From positions 372,001-436,000 of the forward strand of contig NZ_JAUOTO010000005.1 of NCBI RefSeq assembly GCF_030546645.1: a DNA stretch of 64,000 nucleotides, given 5' to 3'. Source of the DNA: Flavitalea plasmicola. GTDB lineage: Bacteria; Bacteroidota; Bacteroidia; Chitinophagales; Chitinophagaceae. Shown here piece by piece: positions 1 to 7,675 of the stretch. The notes under the pieces were generated by a model, which did not search any database, was not told where the DNA came from, and saw nothing but the letters and a program-made list of their open reading frames with translations. Position numbers and translations under genes: made by a program. The stretch's first letter is position 1. Each line of letters opens with the position of its first letter.

Positions 1-780
1 CTTCTTCTTATAAGAATGCGAGAAATGGGAAAGGCTTTCGAATCCCAGGTCAAGGTAGATCGCAGATGGTTTTTTATTTTTATTTTCTATCAAGTGCCGG
101 GCTTCCGTCAGCCTTCTTTCCTGCAGCCACTGCCGGGGCGGCATGCCGAATAATTTCTGGAAGTCACGCTTGAACCCTGCAAGGCTTCTCCCTGTGAGTT
201 GCGCAAATTTTTCAACCGGGATGTTGAAATGAAAATTACCGAGCATGAATTTTTCCAGGTCGATCTTATGGGGTTCGGAAAAGTCGAACAGGAATTCCCT
301 GAGAGCGGGCATGGTATACAGCAGCAGCTGTATCGCCTCTCTTACTTTTAACATACCTACCGCAGTGGTGATCTTTTCCTCCGAATGACGGACATAAGGT
401 ATCACGGACTGGAAAAAGCCACGCAAAAAATCGTTCCCGGGAATAAGAATGTTGCCGGGGCCTGTATACTTTTCCCCTATTTCGATCTGCTCCTCCAGGG
501 CAAATTTCCTGAGCATATCTTCCTGCAGGCAAATGACAATGGTTTGGTAATCCTCACCGTCCAGCGGCATCTTGGTAATTTCTCCCAGTTGATTTTTCCG
601 GATCAGCAACATTTCGCCGCGACCCATGGAGATCCTCTGGTCAGCGGTCTCCAGTGTAAACTGGCCTGACACCTGTAATACCAGCGTGTTGTGTCCAAAA
701 AATCCCACCTTCTCCTTTCTCATGGCCGAGAGATAGGCGTAAAATATCACGCCGGGGACTATTTCAGTTGGATTTGTCAT
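1..780 (-). CDS. AraC-family transcriptional regulator (partial, C-terminus off window)
   Basis: An open frame of 260 codons runs from an ATG at 780 to the left edge without a stop, so the end of the gene is missing. The N-terminal ~150 residues look like a cupin-type sensing domain that begins MTNPTEIVPGVIFY. The C-terminal part contains the first helix-turn-helix of the AraC family (LTGRSLAGFKRDFQKLFGMP) and the start of the second, with the typical PRQWLQERRLTEARHLI linker helix and LGFESLSHFSHSYKK. Members bind DNA as regulators of neighbouring metabolic or stress genes. It lies 42 bp upstream of, and in the same direction as, the aldo/keto reductase, so it may control that gene. The inducer cannot be read from the sequence. 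Confidence 0.88.
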   Translation of the reverse strand, partial: MTNPTEIVPGVIFYAYLSAMRKEKVGFFGHNTLVLQVSGQFTLETADQRISMGRGEMLLIRKNQLGEITKMPLDGEDYQTIVICLQEDMLRKFALEEQIEIGEKYTGPGNILIPGNDFLRGFFQSVIPYVRHSEEKITTAVGMLKVREAIQLLLYTMPALREFLFDFSEPHKIDLEKFMLGNFHFNIPVEKFAQLTGRSLAGFKRDFQKLFGMPPRQWLQERRLTEARHLIENKNKKPSAIYLDLGFESLSHFSHSYKKK

Positions 781-822
781 CAGGCAAAGGTATTAAATCG
801 ACGAGGCATATTTGCAGGCCCC

Positions 823-1794
823 CTATCGCTGCAGATAGGTGGCGCCCAGGATCGCTCCCGGCCTGAAATGGGTCTCAAGGGTATTCATCTCGTCCGGCGT
901 GAACTTGATCTCCATGGCTTGTATGTTTTCCGGCAGCCGTGATCTCCGGCTCATGCTTACCAACGGCATGATATCATCGCCCTGCGCATTTACCCAGGCA
1001 ATCGCCAGCTGTGTCGGCGTGTATCCTTTCTCCTTTGCCATTTGCTTCAATACTTCCACCTTCTCCAGGTTCTTTACCAGGTTCTCTCCCTGGAAACGCG
1101 TGAAGTGATGCTGGTAGGCATTGGCCGGAAGGGGCGCTTTCATCTCGCCGGTGAGTAGTCCCTCGGCCGTATTGGCAAAGGCTACCACCCCTATACCCAG
1201 TTCTTTAGCCGTGGGAAGCAAATCGCTTTCTATCTGGCGATCGGCCAGTGAATAACCTATTTCCAATGTTGTCACAGGATATACGCTGTTTGCCTTCCGC
1301 AGTTGATCTGCCGTGATCTCGGATACGCCCAGGTAACGCACCTTTCCTTCTTTGATGAGATCGGCGACCGTCCCAATCACGTCTTCCACCGGAACACTGT
1401 TATCCAGTCTGCACGGCTGATAAAGATCGATGGTATCTATACCCAGACGCACCAGGGAATAGTTGATGAAGTTTTTGATGGCTATGGGCCGCAGGTCCAG
1501 TCCCAGCCATTGGTTGCCATAGAAGATAGCGCCAAATTTTACACTGATGAACGCATCGTCCCTTCTGCCTTTGATGGCTTTGCCTACCAGCAGCTCATTA
1601 TGCCCGCTGCCGTAAAAGTCCCCGGTATTCAGGAAATTGATACCACTGTCCAATGCCAGCTGGATGGTGGCGATACTTTCGTTTTCGTCACTGGCCTTGC
1701 TTCCCCAGACGGGCGACATGCGCATACAGCCTAATCCGAGTGTAGATACGAGTGGTCCATTTTTGCCCAGGTTTCTCTTTGTTATAGTCGTCAT
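823..1794 (-). CDS. Aldo/keto reductase
   Basis: This 323-residue protein has the full length of the aldo/keto reductase (AKR) family, cytosolic NADPH-dependent enzymes that reduce aldehydes and ketones. The (beta/alpha)8 landmarks are visible: LGLGCMRMS near residue 20, the catalytic Asp59 and Tyr61 in NTGDFYGSGHNE, Lys86 in ISVKFG, and the strand IDTIDLYQPCRLDN. The usual catalytic His that follows the Tyr-rich strand is a Cys here (Cys128). A 'YQPxRxD' form exists in a recognisable AKR subgroup, so this is probably subfamily variation rather than decay. The substrate cannot be inferred. The upstream end is followed by the AraC-like regulator in the same orientation. Confidence 0.93.
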   Translation of the reverse strand: MTTITKRNLGKNGPLVSTLGLGCMRMSPVWGSKASDENESIATIQLALDSGINFLNTGDFYGSGHNELLVGKAIKGRRDDAFISVKFGAIFYGNQWLGLDLRPIAIKNFINYSLVRLGIDTIDLYQPCRLDNSVPVEDVIGTVADLIKEGKVRYLGVSEITADQLRKANSVYPVTTLEIGYSLADRQIESDLLPTAKELGIGVVAFANTAEGLLTGEMKAPLPANAYQHHFTRFQGENLVKNLEKVEVLKQMAKEKGYTPTQLAIAWVNAQGDDIMPLVSMSRRSRLPENIQAMEIKFTPDEMNTLETHFRPGAILGATYLQR

Positions 1795-1900
1795 GCTGCT
1801 TTTGGTTTGATTAAGGGCGTAAAGGTCCGCCTTTACACCGCTAACCGGTTGCCTTCGCAGCTCAATTTACTTGCCTGTACGGCTCGCCTTACTCTGACCG

Positions 1901-2117
1901 CAGGCTCTTGGTTTTGCGGGATCGACCCTTGATGAAAAATAGGTCTCCCCGCAAAACATCTAATTATTGGCCCGTTGGGCCAAAGAGCCTGATCACTCCG
2001 TTCTCAGGCTCTTGGTTTTGCGGGATCGACCCTTGGCGAAAAATTGGTCTCTCCCGCAAAACAGCTGATGATGGGCCTGGCGGCCAAAGAGCCTAATCAC
2101 TCCGTTCTCAGGCTCTT
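1901..2117 (-). repeat. Tandem 104-bp structured repeat (two copies plus 9 bp) at the 3' end of a permease gene
   Basis: Two units, 1901-2004 and 2005-2108, are direct repeats of equal length with mostly identical sequence, and a third copy starts at 2109. On the minus strand each unit carries the final codons of the permease (the KSLRTE tail) and its TGA, an 8-bp inverted repeat AAGAGCCT/AGGCTCTT around that stop, a GGCC...GGCC hairpin, and a 9-bp stem TTTTGCGGG/CCCGCAAAA with about 27 bases between the arms. Only the distal copy (2005-2117) forms the true gene end. The other copy is a noncoding echo. It may work as a doubled transcript terminator or 3' stabiliser; that is inference. Confidence 0.85.
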
Positions 2118-4526
2118 TATGGGATTGGCAATGGCCGCCCTGATCGTCTGGAACCCTACCGCCAGGCCAGTGACGCACAGGATGGACAGTACGGCCACGG
2201 CAAATACCCACCAGCTCAGGTCTGTCCGGAAGGCGAAATCCCGGAGCCATTTGTTCATCAGGTACCCGGCGATGGGGGCGGCGATGAGGAAGGCGAGTAT
2301 GATCAGGCGAACGAAGTCCTTCGATAAAATGAACGAGATATCTTTCACCGTCGCGCCCAGCACTTTCCGGATGCCTATCTCCTTGGTCTTTTGCTCGATC
2401 ATAAATGAGAGCAGGCCGATGAGCCCGAGGACGTTGATGGCAATGGACAGCAGGGTGAAAATATAGAAGAGCTGCTGGGTCCGCCGGTCGTCCTTATACA
2501 GCGTTGCCACATGCTCGTCCAGGAAATCCGTTTCGAAGATCTGTTCGGGATAGATGGAAGACCAGATCTTTTCCATGGCGGCCAGCGTGGAGGTGGAAAT
2601 TCCGCCGGCAAATTTTATCCCTATGTTGTAATAGAGGCTGGGGTATTGTACGATGAGCACAGGCATAACGGTCTCGCGCAGGGACGCTACATTATAATCC
2701 TTTACGACGCCGACGATGGGCGCGGATAGATCGTTGAGCCCAAAGGAGACATATTTGCCCAATGCTTCCTGCGGGGAAGCAAATCCCAGGCGGTGGACGG
2801 CCTGCTCGTTCAGCACCAGCGCATATCTGCGCAAGGAATCCGGCATGGTAGGCGCGGTGAGGCTTTCGTCTTTTTCATCAAACCATCTTCCTGTCAGCAT
2901 GTGGAGCCCATAGGTCTTCAGATAGGAACGGTCTGCCGTGATGATCTTCACCGGTATGGGATCCGTCTTGAATTTCTCTTTCAGGTTGAATCCGGAATTG
3001 AAATGGTTATTACTGATGGGCGCCCCGATGGAGAGGCTCGCGCTGCTGACGCCCGGCAGGGCGGACAGGCGATCGATCAGCATGTGCTGCCGCTGGTAGT
3101 TGTTGTCGGAGATCGACAGATCCAATACTTTTTCCTTGTCGAAACCGAGGGGTCTGGACTGGATAAAGGCCATTTGTTTGGCGACGACGATGGCGCAGAT
3201 GATGAGGATCTGGGCGGTGAGGAACTGGAAGATCACCAGGCCTCTTCTCAGGGTGACGGCAGATGCCCTTGGCGTGGAGATCTTATTCTTCAAAGCCGTG
3301 ATGGGGTTGAAGCCGGAGAGGACCAGGGCCGGGTATACGCCGGATAGTAAAGAGACGGTGATCCAGAGTAAAGCGAGGAACAAGGCGCTGCTGAAATTAA
3401 ACCAATGCAACGGGATATGCTTATCCAGGAATGTATTGAGGCTGGGCAGCAGGAAAGAGATGGACAGCGAGGCTGCTACGATGACGGCTCCCGTGAGGAA
3501 AAAAGTTTCCGAAAAGAATTGTTTCATCAGCTGGGAGCGGGTGGCGCCCATCGTCTTTCTTACCCCCACTTCCCTGGACTTCTTAATGGCCAGCGCCGTG
3601 GAAAGATTGGTGTAATTGATACAGGCCGCCAGGATGAGGAACAGGCCGATGGCCCCGATGAGCGAAAGGTATTTGTAATTGATGGTATAGGTGATGTTGC
3701 TGTCTGCGTACAGCTGGTTGAAATGAATGTCCTGCGAGGGTTGCAGCGAGAAGCGGGCTTTCACGGACCTCCCCTCCTCGGATAGGTTGTGCGCGGCAAT
3801 TGTCGCAAGCTGGGATTCCACGTGCTTTACGTTGTTTTCGCCAGGCAGTCCGATGTAGGCATAACCATTGGCTGTCACGGACCACGAGTCAATGGGAAAG
3901 CCGCCGATCAATCCTCTGTTCATGCTGCGGTAGGAGGCCAGCAGGCTATAAGGCATATGGGTATTGGAGGGCGGGTCTGCTACGACGGCAGCTATTTGCA
4001 AGTCGACGAGGTTGGCCACCTTTATACGCTGGCCAATGGGGTCTGCATTGCCAAAGTAGCGATGGGCCGCCTTCTCTGTCAGGATGGCAAAGCCGGGCTC
4101 TGCCAGGGCGTGCTGCAGGCTGCCCGCTTTCACCTGCATGGGGAACAGCCGGGGGAATACGGAGTCGGCAAAAATGATGTCATACTCCATGAATTTCTTA
4201 TCTCCCACTTTCACTATATCCCTCCCCTGGTAATGGATCTGTGTGATCAGCCGCTCATCCGGCAGGGCTGCCCGCATGGCTGTGGCAAGCGGGTAGGGAG
4301 TGGTAGCGCTGTACACTTCGCCGGTGGCGGTGCTGCCTTTGGCCACCACCCGGAACAGCTGTATTCCCTTGCCATCGGACTTGTCGAAGCTGGTCTCATG
4401 CAGGATGATCAGTGCTATGAGCGTACAGACTACGATGCTGACATAGAGGCCGATGAAATTGAGGGCGAAGAACCCTTTATTCTTTTTTACGTTGCGCCAG
4501 GCGGTCTTGAGATAATTCTTGAGCAT
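2097..4526 (-). CDS. MacB/FtsX-type ABC transporter permease
   Basis: The 809-residue inner-membrane protein has the typical Bacteroidota arrangement of an ABC permease with duplicated MacB-like periplasmic core and FtsX modules. An N-terminal membrane segment (about residues 20-43) is followed by a periplasmic domain, three membrane helices from about 285 to 410 (LSLIGAIGLFLILAACINYT and SREVGVRKTMGA), a second periplasmic domain, and a second FtsX module near the C-terminus with KEIGIRKVLGATVKD. It starts at an ATG (MLKNYLKTAWRNVKKNKG). No ATPase or membrane fusion gene lies beside it, so it is an orphan permease that must borrow an ATPase if it transports. The last codons are duplicated in the downstream 104-bp repeats. 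Substrate unknown. Confidence 0.93.
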   Translation of the reverse strand: MLKNYLKTAWRNVKKNKGFFALNFIGLYVSIVVCTLIALIILHETSFDKSDGKGIQLFRVVAKGSTATGEVYSATTPYPLATAMRAALPDERLITQIHYQGRDIVKVGDKKFMEYDIIFADSVFPRLFPMQVKAGSLQHALAEPGFAILTEKAAHRYFGNADPIGQRIKVANLVDLQIAAVVADPPSNTHMPYSLLASYRSMNRGLIGGFPIDSWSVTANGYAYIGLPGENNVKHVESQLATIAAHNLSEEGRSVKARFSLQPSQDIHFNQLYADSNITYTINYKYLSLIGAIGLFLILAACINYTNLSTALAIKKSREVGVRKTMGATRSQLMKQFFSETFFLTGAVIVAASLSISFLLPSLNTFLDKHIPLHWFNFSSALFLALLWITVSLLSGVYPALVLSGFNPITALKNKISTPRASAVTLRRGLVIFQFLTAQILIICAIVVAKQMAFIQSRPLGFDKEKVLDLSISDNNYQRQHMLIDRLSALPGVSSASLSIGAPISNNHFNSGFNLKEKFKTDPIPVKIITADRSYLKTYGLHMLTGRWFDEKDESLTAPTMPDSLRRYALVLNEQAVHRLGFASPQEALGKYVSFGLNDLSAPIVGVVKDYNVASLRETVMPVLIVQYPSLYYNIGIKFAGGISTSTLAAMEKIWSSIYPEQIFETDFLDEHVATLYKDDRRTQQLFYIFTLLSIAINVLGLIGLLSFMIEQKTKEIGIRKVLGATVKDISFILSKDFVRLIILAFLIAAPIAGYLMNKWLRDFAFRTDLSWWVFAVAVLSILCVTGLAVGFQTIRAAIANPIKSLRTE

Positions 4527-4655
4527 GAAAGGATGATTTCATGCTTGTGGGAACTAAAAAAATGCCGGGTTTATAAGTTTTTATAAATCAATTTGATATG
4601 TCGGCGCTATGCGCCAGGCTGTCCGTTAATGATACAGTGCCTGTCACGTTTTTTT

Positions 4656-4778
4656 AGCTACAAGCTTCAAGCTGCAAGCTGCAAGCCGTGAGAGAAGCTA
4701 CAAGCTTCAAGCTACAAGCTGCAAGCGAAGGACCTAATAAGAACCAGGCTTGAAGCTTGTAGCTTGCCGCTTGCAGCT
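4656..4778. repeat. Heptameric AGCTGCA-type repeat array with inverted half
   Basis: The spacer between the permease and the OmpH-like gene holds five seven-base units at 4656-4690, five at 4696-4730 (AGCTACA, AGCTTCA, AGCTGCA and relatives), and an inverted set at 4748-4778. The segments 4697-4712 and 4748-4763 form a perfect 16-bp inverted repeat, so the transcript can fold into a hairpin. The inverted half runs to the stop codon of the OmpH-like gene. The same heptamer family is found at 41870-41932 and 42321-42411. The hairpin may end transcription of the OmpH-like gene on the minus strand, but no good T-tract is present. Confidence 0.85.
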
Positions 4779-5296
4779 CAGATGATTCCCAGTTTCTTTT
4801 TCACCAGCGGGAGGATGTCCGTGGAAGGCGGATAGGCATGCAGGTTGTCCTTTTCAAATACGAACGCATAGCCATTGTCTTTTGACACCTGCTGTATGGC
4901 ATCCTCGGCTTTCTTTTGGATGGGCTGGAGGAGGGCCGATCTTTTTTGATTGAACAGGGTGCCGGCCTCTGTCTCGAAGCCCTGGATCTTGGCGAGCAGC
5001 TCATTCAGTCCCTGCCTTTTGATGACGAGCTGGGGAGCGGTGAATTTTGCCGTATCCTTAGAGGAAAGAAGATTTGCCTGTTCATTGTATTCATTCTTCA
5101 TCGCGTCAAATCGTTGTTCCAACGTTGTCCTGTACTCGGCCAGGGTGGTGTCGGCTTTTTTGAACTCGGGCATGGCGCTGAGGAGCTCGTTAAAGCTGAT
5201 GCAGGCGAATTTGGCGGGCGCATTCTGGGCATGGGCCTTTGTTCCGAAGGCGAAGAAGGCGCCGATGAGGAGAAATGAATAAATGATCTTTTTCAT
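4778..5296 (-). CDS. OmpH/Skp-family periplasmic chaperone-like protein
   Basis: The 172-residue product begins with a clear Sec signal peptide (MKKIIYSFLLIGAFFAFGTKAHAQ) and continues with a charged, coiled-coil-prone helical region of about 120 residues, as in the Skp/OmpH family. The 'FACISFNELLSAMPEFKKA' start and the DNGYAFVFEKDN near the C-terminus are typical of this family, whose members hold unfolded outer-membrane proteins in the periplasm. The gene is not next to bamA, which is where the main Skp gene often sits, so this may be an accessory copy. The divergent aminotransferase gene starts 227 bp away. The stop codon touches the heptameric repeat array. Confidence 0.88.
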   Translation of the reverse strand: MKKIIYSFLLIGAFFAFGTKAHAQNAPAKFACISFNELLSAMPEFKKADTTLAEYRTTLEQRFDAMKNEYNEQANLLSSKDTAKFTAPQLVIKRQGLNELLAKIQGFETEAGTLFNQKRSALLQPIQKKAEDAIQQVSKDNGYAFVFEKDNLHAYPPSTDILPLVKKKLGII

Positions 5297-5522
5297 GGTT
5301 TTTCAGTTTTTTTAAATTTACGAAATGGATATTACCAAAAGAATGCCGGATTTATACAATTAACAAAGCATAAAGTTTAGCACTTTTGCATCATTGTTTG
5401 GCAGATCGTAAAATTTTTTTAAGCGATGTCTCAAACCGCCCATAAAATTGGCGCATTACCCCCCCATTAAGAAGGGGCGATGTGTTTACCTTCAGGGTCC
5501 CGAAAATGAGAAAGCTGAAATC

Positions 5523-6662
5523 ATGATCATACCCAATCAAAGACATCTTTTTTCCATACCCGAAGACATTACCTACCTGAACTGTGCGAATATGTCCCCT
5601 TTTATGAGGTCGGTGGAGGAGGCGGGCGGGCTTGCCATTGGGCAGCGACGGCAGCCATGGACCATCAGCGCCGGGCAGTGGTTTGGCCCGGCGGAGGAGC
5701 TGCGGTCGTTGTTTGCGGGACTGATAGGCGCGGGGAAGGATCAAATTGCCCTGGTGCCTTCTGTCAGCTATGGCATCGCCATCGCGAAGAACAATATCCA
5801 GCTGCGTTCCTCACAGAAAATTGTGGTGCTGGACCAGGAGTACCCGTCCAATCTGTATGCCTGGCGTGAGCTGTCGAAAGCTTCCGGGGCGGAGATCGTG
5901 ACGGTACAGCGTGCGGGGGATGGCTTTTGGACGGAGGCGATTTTAGAGAAGATCGATGGGGACACGGGCCTGGTGGCCATCTCTAACTGTCATTGGACGG
6001 ATGGCAGTCTCATCGACCTGGAGCAGGTGAGCAGGAAAACAAGGGACGTGGGCGCTAAGCTGGTGATCGACGCGAGCCAGTCGCTGGGCGCCTTTCCGCT
6101 GGATGTGCGTAAGATCCGGCCTGATTTCCTGGTGACGGTGGGTTACAAATGGCTGATGGGTCCTTATAACCTGGGATACCTGTATGCGGACCCGAAATAT
6201 ACGCAGGCCGGCGAGCCCATCGAGTTCTCGTGGATGGTGAAAGCAGGCAGCGATGACTTCACCCGGCTGGTGGAATATACGGACGACTATAAGCCGGGGG
6301 CGCGGCGATTTGATGCGGGGGAGTTTGCCAGCTTTATTCATATTCCCATGGCGACGGCGGCCCTTTCGCAGATCGCGGCGTGGGGGGTGGAAAATATCCA
6401 GGAGACACTGTCCCGGCTGACCGGCGTCCTTTCCGCCGGCATACAGGAGCTGGGTTGGGAGGCGCCTGTACGGGAAAGCAGGGCCGGACATATGGTGGGG
6501 ATCCGCTTCCCGCCGGAGAAGATCGACGGGATCCGGAAGAAGCTGGTTGAAAGCAATATCTATATCAGCTTCAGGGGCAGCAGCATGCGGATCGCCCCTC
6601 ATTTGTACAATGATGAAAGGGATGTGCAAAGACTTTTGGAAGTATTGAAGAAGGAGGGGTAA
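5523..6662 (+). CDS. Class V aminotransferase (PLP-dependent, cysteine desulfurase-like fold)
   Basis: The 379-residue product fits the class V aminotransferase family. It contains YLNCANMSPF near the N-terminus, the cofactor-binding SVSYGIA segment, the VIDASQSLGAFPLDV strand with the conserved Asp and Gln, and the PLP Schiff-base lysine Lys209 in VTVGYKWLMGP. These enzymes transfer amino groups or remove sulfur from cysteine. The usual cysteine-loop of true NifS/SufS is not evident, so a selenocysteine/kynureninase-like or isopenicillin epimerase-like member is more likely. The ATG at 5523 is chosen because a longer TTG frame from 5448 adds residues that fit nothing. A DinB-family gene follows 27 bp downstream. 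Confidence 0.9.
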   Translation: MIIPNQRHLFSIPEDITYLNCANMSPFMRSVEEAGGLAIGQRRQPWTISAGQWFGPAEELRSLFAGLIGAGKDQIALVPSVSYGIAIAKNNIQLRSSQKIVVLDQEYPSNLYAWRELSKASGAEIVTVQRAGDGFWTEAILEKIDGDTGLVAISNCHWTDGSLIDLEQVSRKTRDVGAKLVIDASQSLGAFPLDVRKIRPDFLVTVGYKWLMGPYNLGYLYADPKYTQAGEPIEFSWMVKAGSDDFTRLVEYTDDYKPGARRFDAGEFASFIHIPMATAALSQIAAWGVENIQETLSRLTGVLSAGIQELGWEAPVRESRAGHMVGIRFPPEKIDGIRKKLVESNIYISFRGSSMRIAPHLYNDERDVQRLLEVLKKEG

Positions 6663-6689
6663 ATATCGTGTTCACAAAAACTGTTCAAA

Positions 6690-7262
6690 ATGGAAATTTT
6701 ATCACCTGGTGGCCGGAATGTAGTGCGGATGTCCCTCTCCCGGGACGAGCGGGAATTTGCGGGCGAATATCTGGCATTCACGAAGAGATTGCTGCTGGAC
6801 AGTGTGACGGGACTGAGCAACGCCCTGTTGGAGGCCCGGACGGGGCCTTTTGCGTGGAGCATTGCCGAGTGTATGGGACATCTCGCGCAGAGCGGTGAGC
6901 TTACCTGGAAAGTGCTGCAGGATCTGTTGCGGCAGCCTCCCACCCCTGAAAAAGGAGTGGAAATAAGAGTGAGCGTGAAGCAGATGATGGTCATCATGAC
7001 AGACCGGAGCAGGAAGCTGCAGACCTTGTCCGCCCTGGACCCGGCCGGGAAGGTGACGGACTTCGACCTGGTGCGGGACCGTTTTACTGCCTGTCGCGAC
7101 AGGCTGATCGCCTTTGCGTGGGAGACGGAAAATGAATTGAAGAACCGGCATACTTTCCATCCTGCCACGGGCACGATCAACCTGTACCAGTACCTTTTAC
7201 TGGAGGGGGCGCATGCCGCCCGCCATGTCATGCAGATCGAGGAGATCAAGCGGGAATTATAG
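6690..7262 (+). CDS. DinB-superfamily protein
   Basis: The 190-residue product looks like a four-helix DinB/YfiT metal-binding protein. It shows the helix ending GPFAWSIAECMGHLAQSGEL, with a candidate metal His, and the C-terminal ANR-type helix LLLEGAHAARHVMQIEEIKREL, with two more candidate His ligands. Such proteins include thiol-dependent transferases and stress-induced proteins; the actual reaction cannot be read here. An internal ATG at 6729 (MSLSRDEREFAGEYL) is an equally plausible start and matches where the family usually begins. The gene is in the same direction as the aminotransferase and is probably co-transcribed. Its end overlaps the decayed PsbP-like frame by 6 bp. Confidence 0.85.
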   Translation: MEILSPGGRNVVRMSLSRDEREFAGEYLAFTKRLLLDSVTGLSNALLEARTGPFAWSIAECMGHLAQSGELTWKVLQDLLRQPPTPEKGVEIRVSVKQMMVIMTDRSRKLQTLSALDPAGKVTDFDLVRDRFTACRDRLIAFAWETENELKNRHTFHPATGTINLYQYLLLEGAHAARHVMQIEEIKREL

Positions 7263-7571
7263 CACCAATGTCCCTGCGACCTGGTAAAACAACTGGCGGT
7301 ATTTGTCAAAATCCTTCGACAGGGCGACGAAGGTCAAAATATAGGTCCGGCCATCCTTATAGGTAATAAAATCATAGTTATGCATGGCTGAGCCATCGGT
7401 GTTCTTATGTGTCTCGATGAGCCATTTGTAAGGCAGGCCATGAATGGTGAGGTCCCCTTTTTCCAATAATGTAAAGTCATTGGTGGATGCCAGCGCATCT
7501 GCCAGCTTGCTGTATTCCCGGTATAGCACGAGTGCGCCTGTGATGAGCGCTCGTAATAGTTGGAGCCGCAC
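7257..7571 (-). pseudogene. Truncated PsbP/DcrB-like protein remnant
   Basis: About 100 codons encode what looks like the C-terminal half of a PsbP/DcrB-like lipoprotein: LLEKGDLTIHGLPYKW, an acceptor strand MHNYDFITYKDGRTYILTF, and the end helix DFDKYRQLFYQVAGTLVL. The upstream stop in this frame lies only a few codons before the GTG at 7571, and no signal peptide or first domain half can be found in the ~100 bp that remain before the next gene's promoter. The family usually has about 150-190 residues with a signal peptide. The gene therefore appears to have lost its 5' half. A real small cytosolic protein cannot be excluded. Confidence 0.55.
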
Positions 7572-7616
7572 ATACGCTCTAACCCTTAAACGCTACCACT
7601 GGTGGAAGAAGCCTTC

Positions 7617-7624
7617 TATATTTG
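7617..7624 (+). promoter_or_regulatory. Candidate Bacteroidota -7 promoter box
   Basis: TATATTTG is an exact match to the Bacteroidota -7 consensus TAnnTTTG and lies 52 bp before the TTG start of the T9SS cargo gene. No convincing TTG -33 element is seen at the expected distance, so the call rests on the -7 box alone. Confidence 0.4.
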
Positions 7625-7675
7625 TCGTAAGTACACTTAGAGTACCGTAATTCATTACCCCTAAAATCCAACCTC

